Assembly: GCA_020200615.1 (NCBI GenBank)
Contig: JAIVIH010000182.1
Span: forward strand, 1-6,334
Reading direction: 5' to 3'
DNA length: 6,334 nt
Source of the DNA: Actinomycetota bacterium
Lineage (GTDB): Bacteria; Actinomycetota; Acidimicrobiia; Acidimicrobiales; AC-14
Shown here: one piece after another, positions 5,935-6,334 of the stretch
How positions within the stretch are numbered: the stretch's first letter is position 1
Layout of the letters: the number at the start of each line of letters is the position of its first letter
The notes under the pieces: model-generated
What the model saw: the letters and a program-made list of their open reading frames with translations, nothing else
Told to the model about the DNA's origin: nothing
Database searches by the model: none
Position numbers and translations under genes: made by a program

Positions 5935-6334
5935 TCAGTTCCTCGAACAGCTTGAGGTGCTCTTTCACGCACCGTTCGATGGAAAAGTAGCCCTCGACCG
6001 CGGCGCGGCAGGCGGTGCGGTCCAGGCTGGCCGCCTTGCCGATGGCGGTGGCCATGGCCGACTCGTTCTCGCAGATGAAGCCGGTTTTCCCTTCCTCGAT
6101 TACTTCGGGAACGGCCCCCTCCGGGAAGGCCAGCACGGGGGTGCCGCACGCCAGCGACTCGAGCATGACCAGGCCAAAGGGCTCGTTCCAGCGGATGGGG
6201 AAGAGCGTGCAGCGGGCGCCGGCCAGGAGGGCCACCTTCTCCTCGTGGGGGACCTCGCCCACGTACCGGACGCTGTCCGAGAGATGCGGGGCGATCTCCT
6301 TGTCGAAGAACTGGTGCTCCCAGGGCTCTCGGCA
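5924..6334 (-). CDS. GT4-family glycosyltransferase, C-terminal part (5' end outside window)
   Basis: An open frame enters at the right edge and gives 136 residues ending at TGA 5926-5924. It is the C-terminal GT-B Rossmann half of a retaining glycosyltransferase family 4 enzyme. YVGEVPHEEKVALLAGA precedes the donor-binding block, with the E-x7-E motif in EPFGLVMLE followed by SLACGTPVLAF, PEGAVPEVI and GKTGFI. Such enzymes move a sugar from a nucleotide-sugar donor onto a lipid, glycan or small molecule; the acceptor and sugar cannot be told from this half. An internal GTG at 6262 is not the real start, because conserved sequence continues upstream to the edge. It is transcribed toward the channel gene and overlaps its 3' end. 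Its Glu/Lys-rich C-terminus (KEHLKLFEELIKR) is less GC-biased than its neighbours, but nothing else suggests transfer. Confidence 0.87.
   Translation of the reverse strand, partial: CREPWEHQFFDKEIAPHLSDSVRYVGEVPHEEKVALLAGARCTLFPIRWNEPFGLVMLESLACGTPVLAFPEGAVPEVIEEGKTGFICENESAMATAIGKAASLDRTACRAAVEGYFSIERCVKEHLKLFEELIKR

Noticed and set aside
5235..6149. Minus-strand open frame of 304 codons across the channel and glycosyltransferase
   Set aside because: Ser/Thr/Arg-rich product antisense to MscS motifs; it spans two real genes in the wrong frame.

Overview
The window is GC-rich bacterial DNA with GTG starts, overlapping genes and almost no intergenic space. The protein styles are an actinobacterial MscS, a fused-type fatty acyl-CoA reductase/HAD and a LarA-like protein. 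An actinomycete-class genome such as an uncultured Acidimicrobiia or Thermoleophilia member is the best guess. That is an inference from codon use and protein families, not from a marker gene.

Left part, minus strand, 4050 down to 1: one tightly packed operon. It begins with an NAD(P)-dependent fatty acyl-CoA reductase (4050-2668). A HAD-IB phosphatase-like fragment follows (2680-2150, 13-nt overlap), then a zinc-dependent medium-chain alcohol dehydrogenase (start 2153, GTGA overlap of 4 nt). The dehydrogenase runs without a stop into a lactate-racemase-like (LarA N-terminal/DUF2088) module that leaves the window at base 1. The set looks like a redox pathway on acyl or hydroxyacyl compounds whose substrate cannot be read from the sequence. 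Two joints are abnormal. The HAD piece lacks its N-terminal half with the catalytic Asp. The dehydrogenase lacks its usual C-terminal segment and is joined in frame to the LarA-like module. Both look like deletions relative to the family layouts I know. They could be real rearrangement or decay, or an assembly fault.

Middle, 4051-4159: a 109-bp divergent intergenic region that must hold the promoters of the minus-strand operon and of the plus-strand envelope genes.

Right part, plus strand: a membrane-anchored coiled-coil M23 metallopeptidase (4160-4960) with an intact zinc site. After a 59-bp gap containing a perfect 7-bp hairpin comes an MscS-type mechanosensitive channel (5020-5934). Both fit cell-wall maintenance and osmotic protection. 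Converging on them from the right edge is the C-terminal end of a GT4-family glycosyltransferase (minus strand, 6334-5924), whose 3' end overlaps that of the channel gene by 11 nt.

No RNA gene, CRISPR array, insertion sequence or phage element was seen. The most interesting material is the acyl-CoA reductase/HAD/dehydrogenase/LarA-like operon and its two irregular gene joints.
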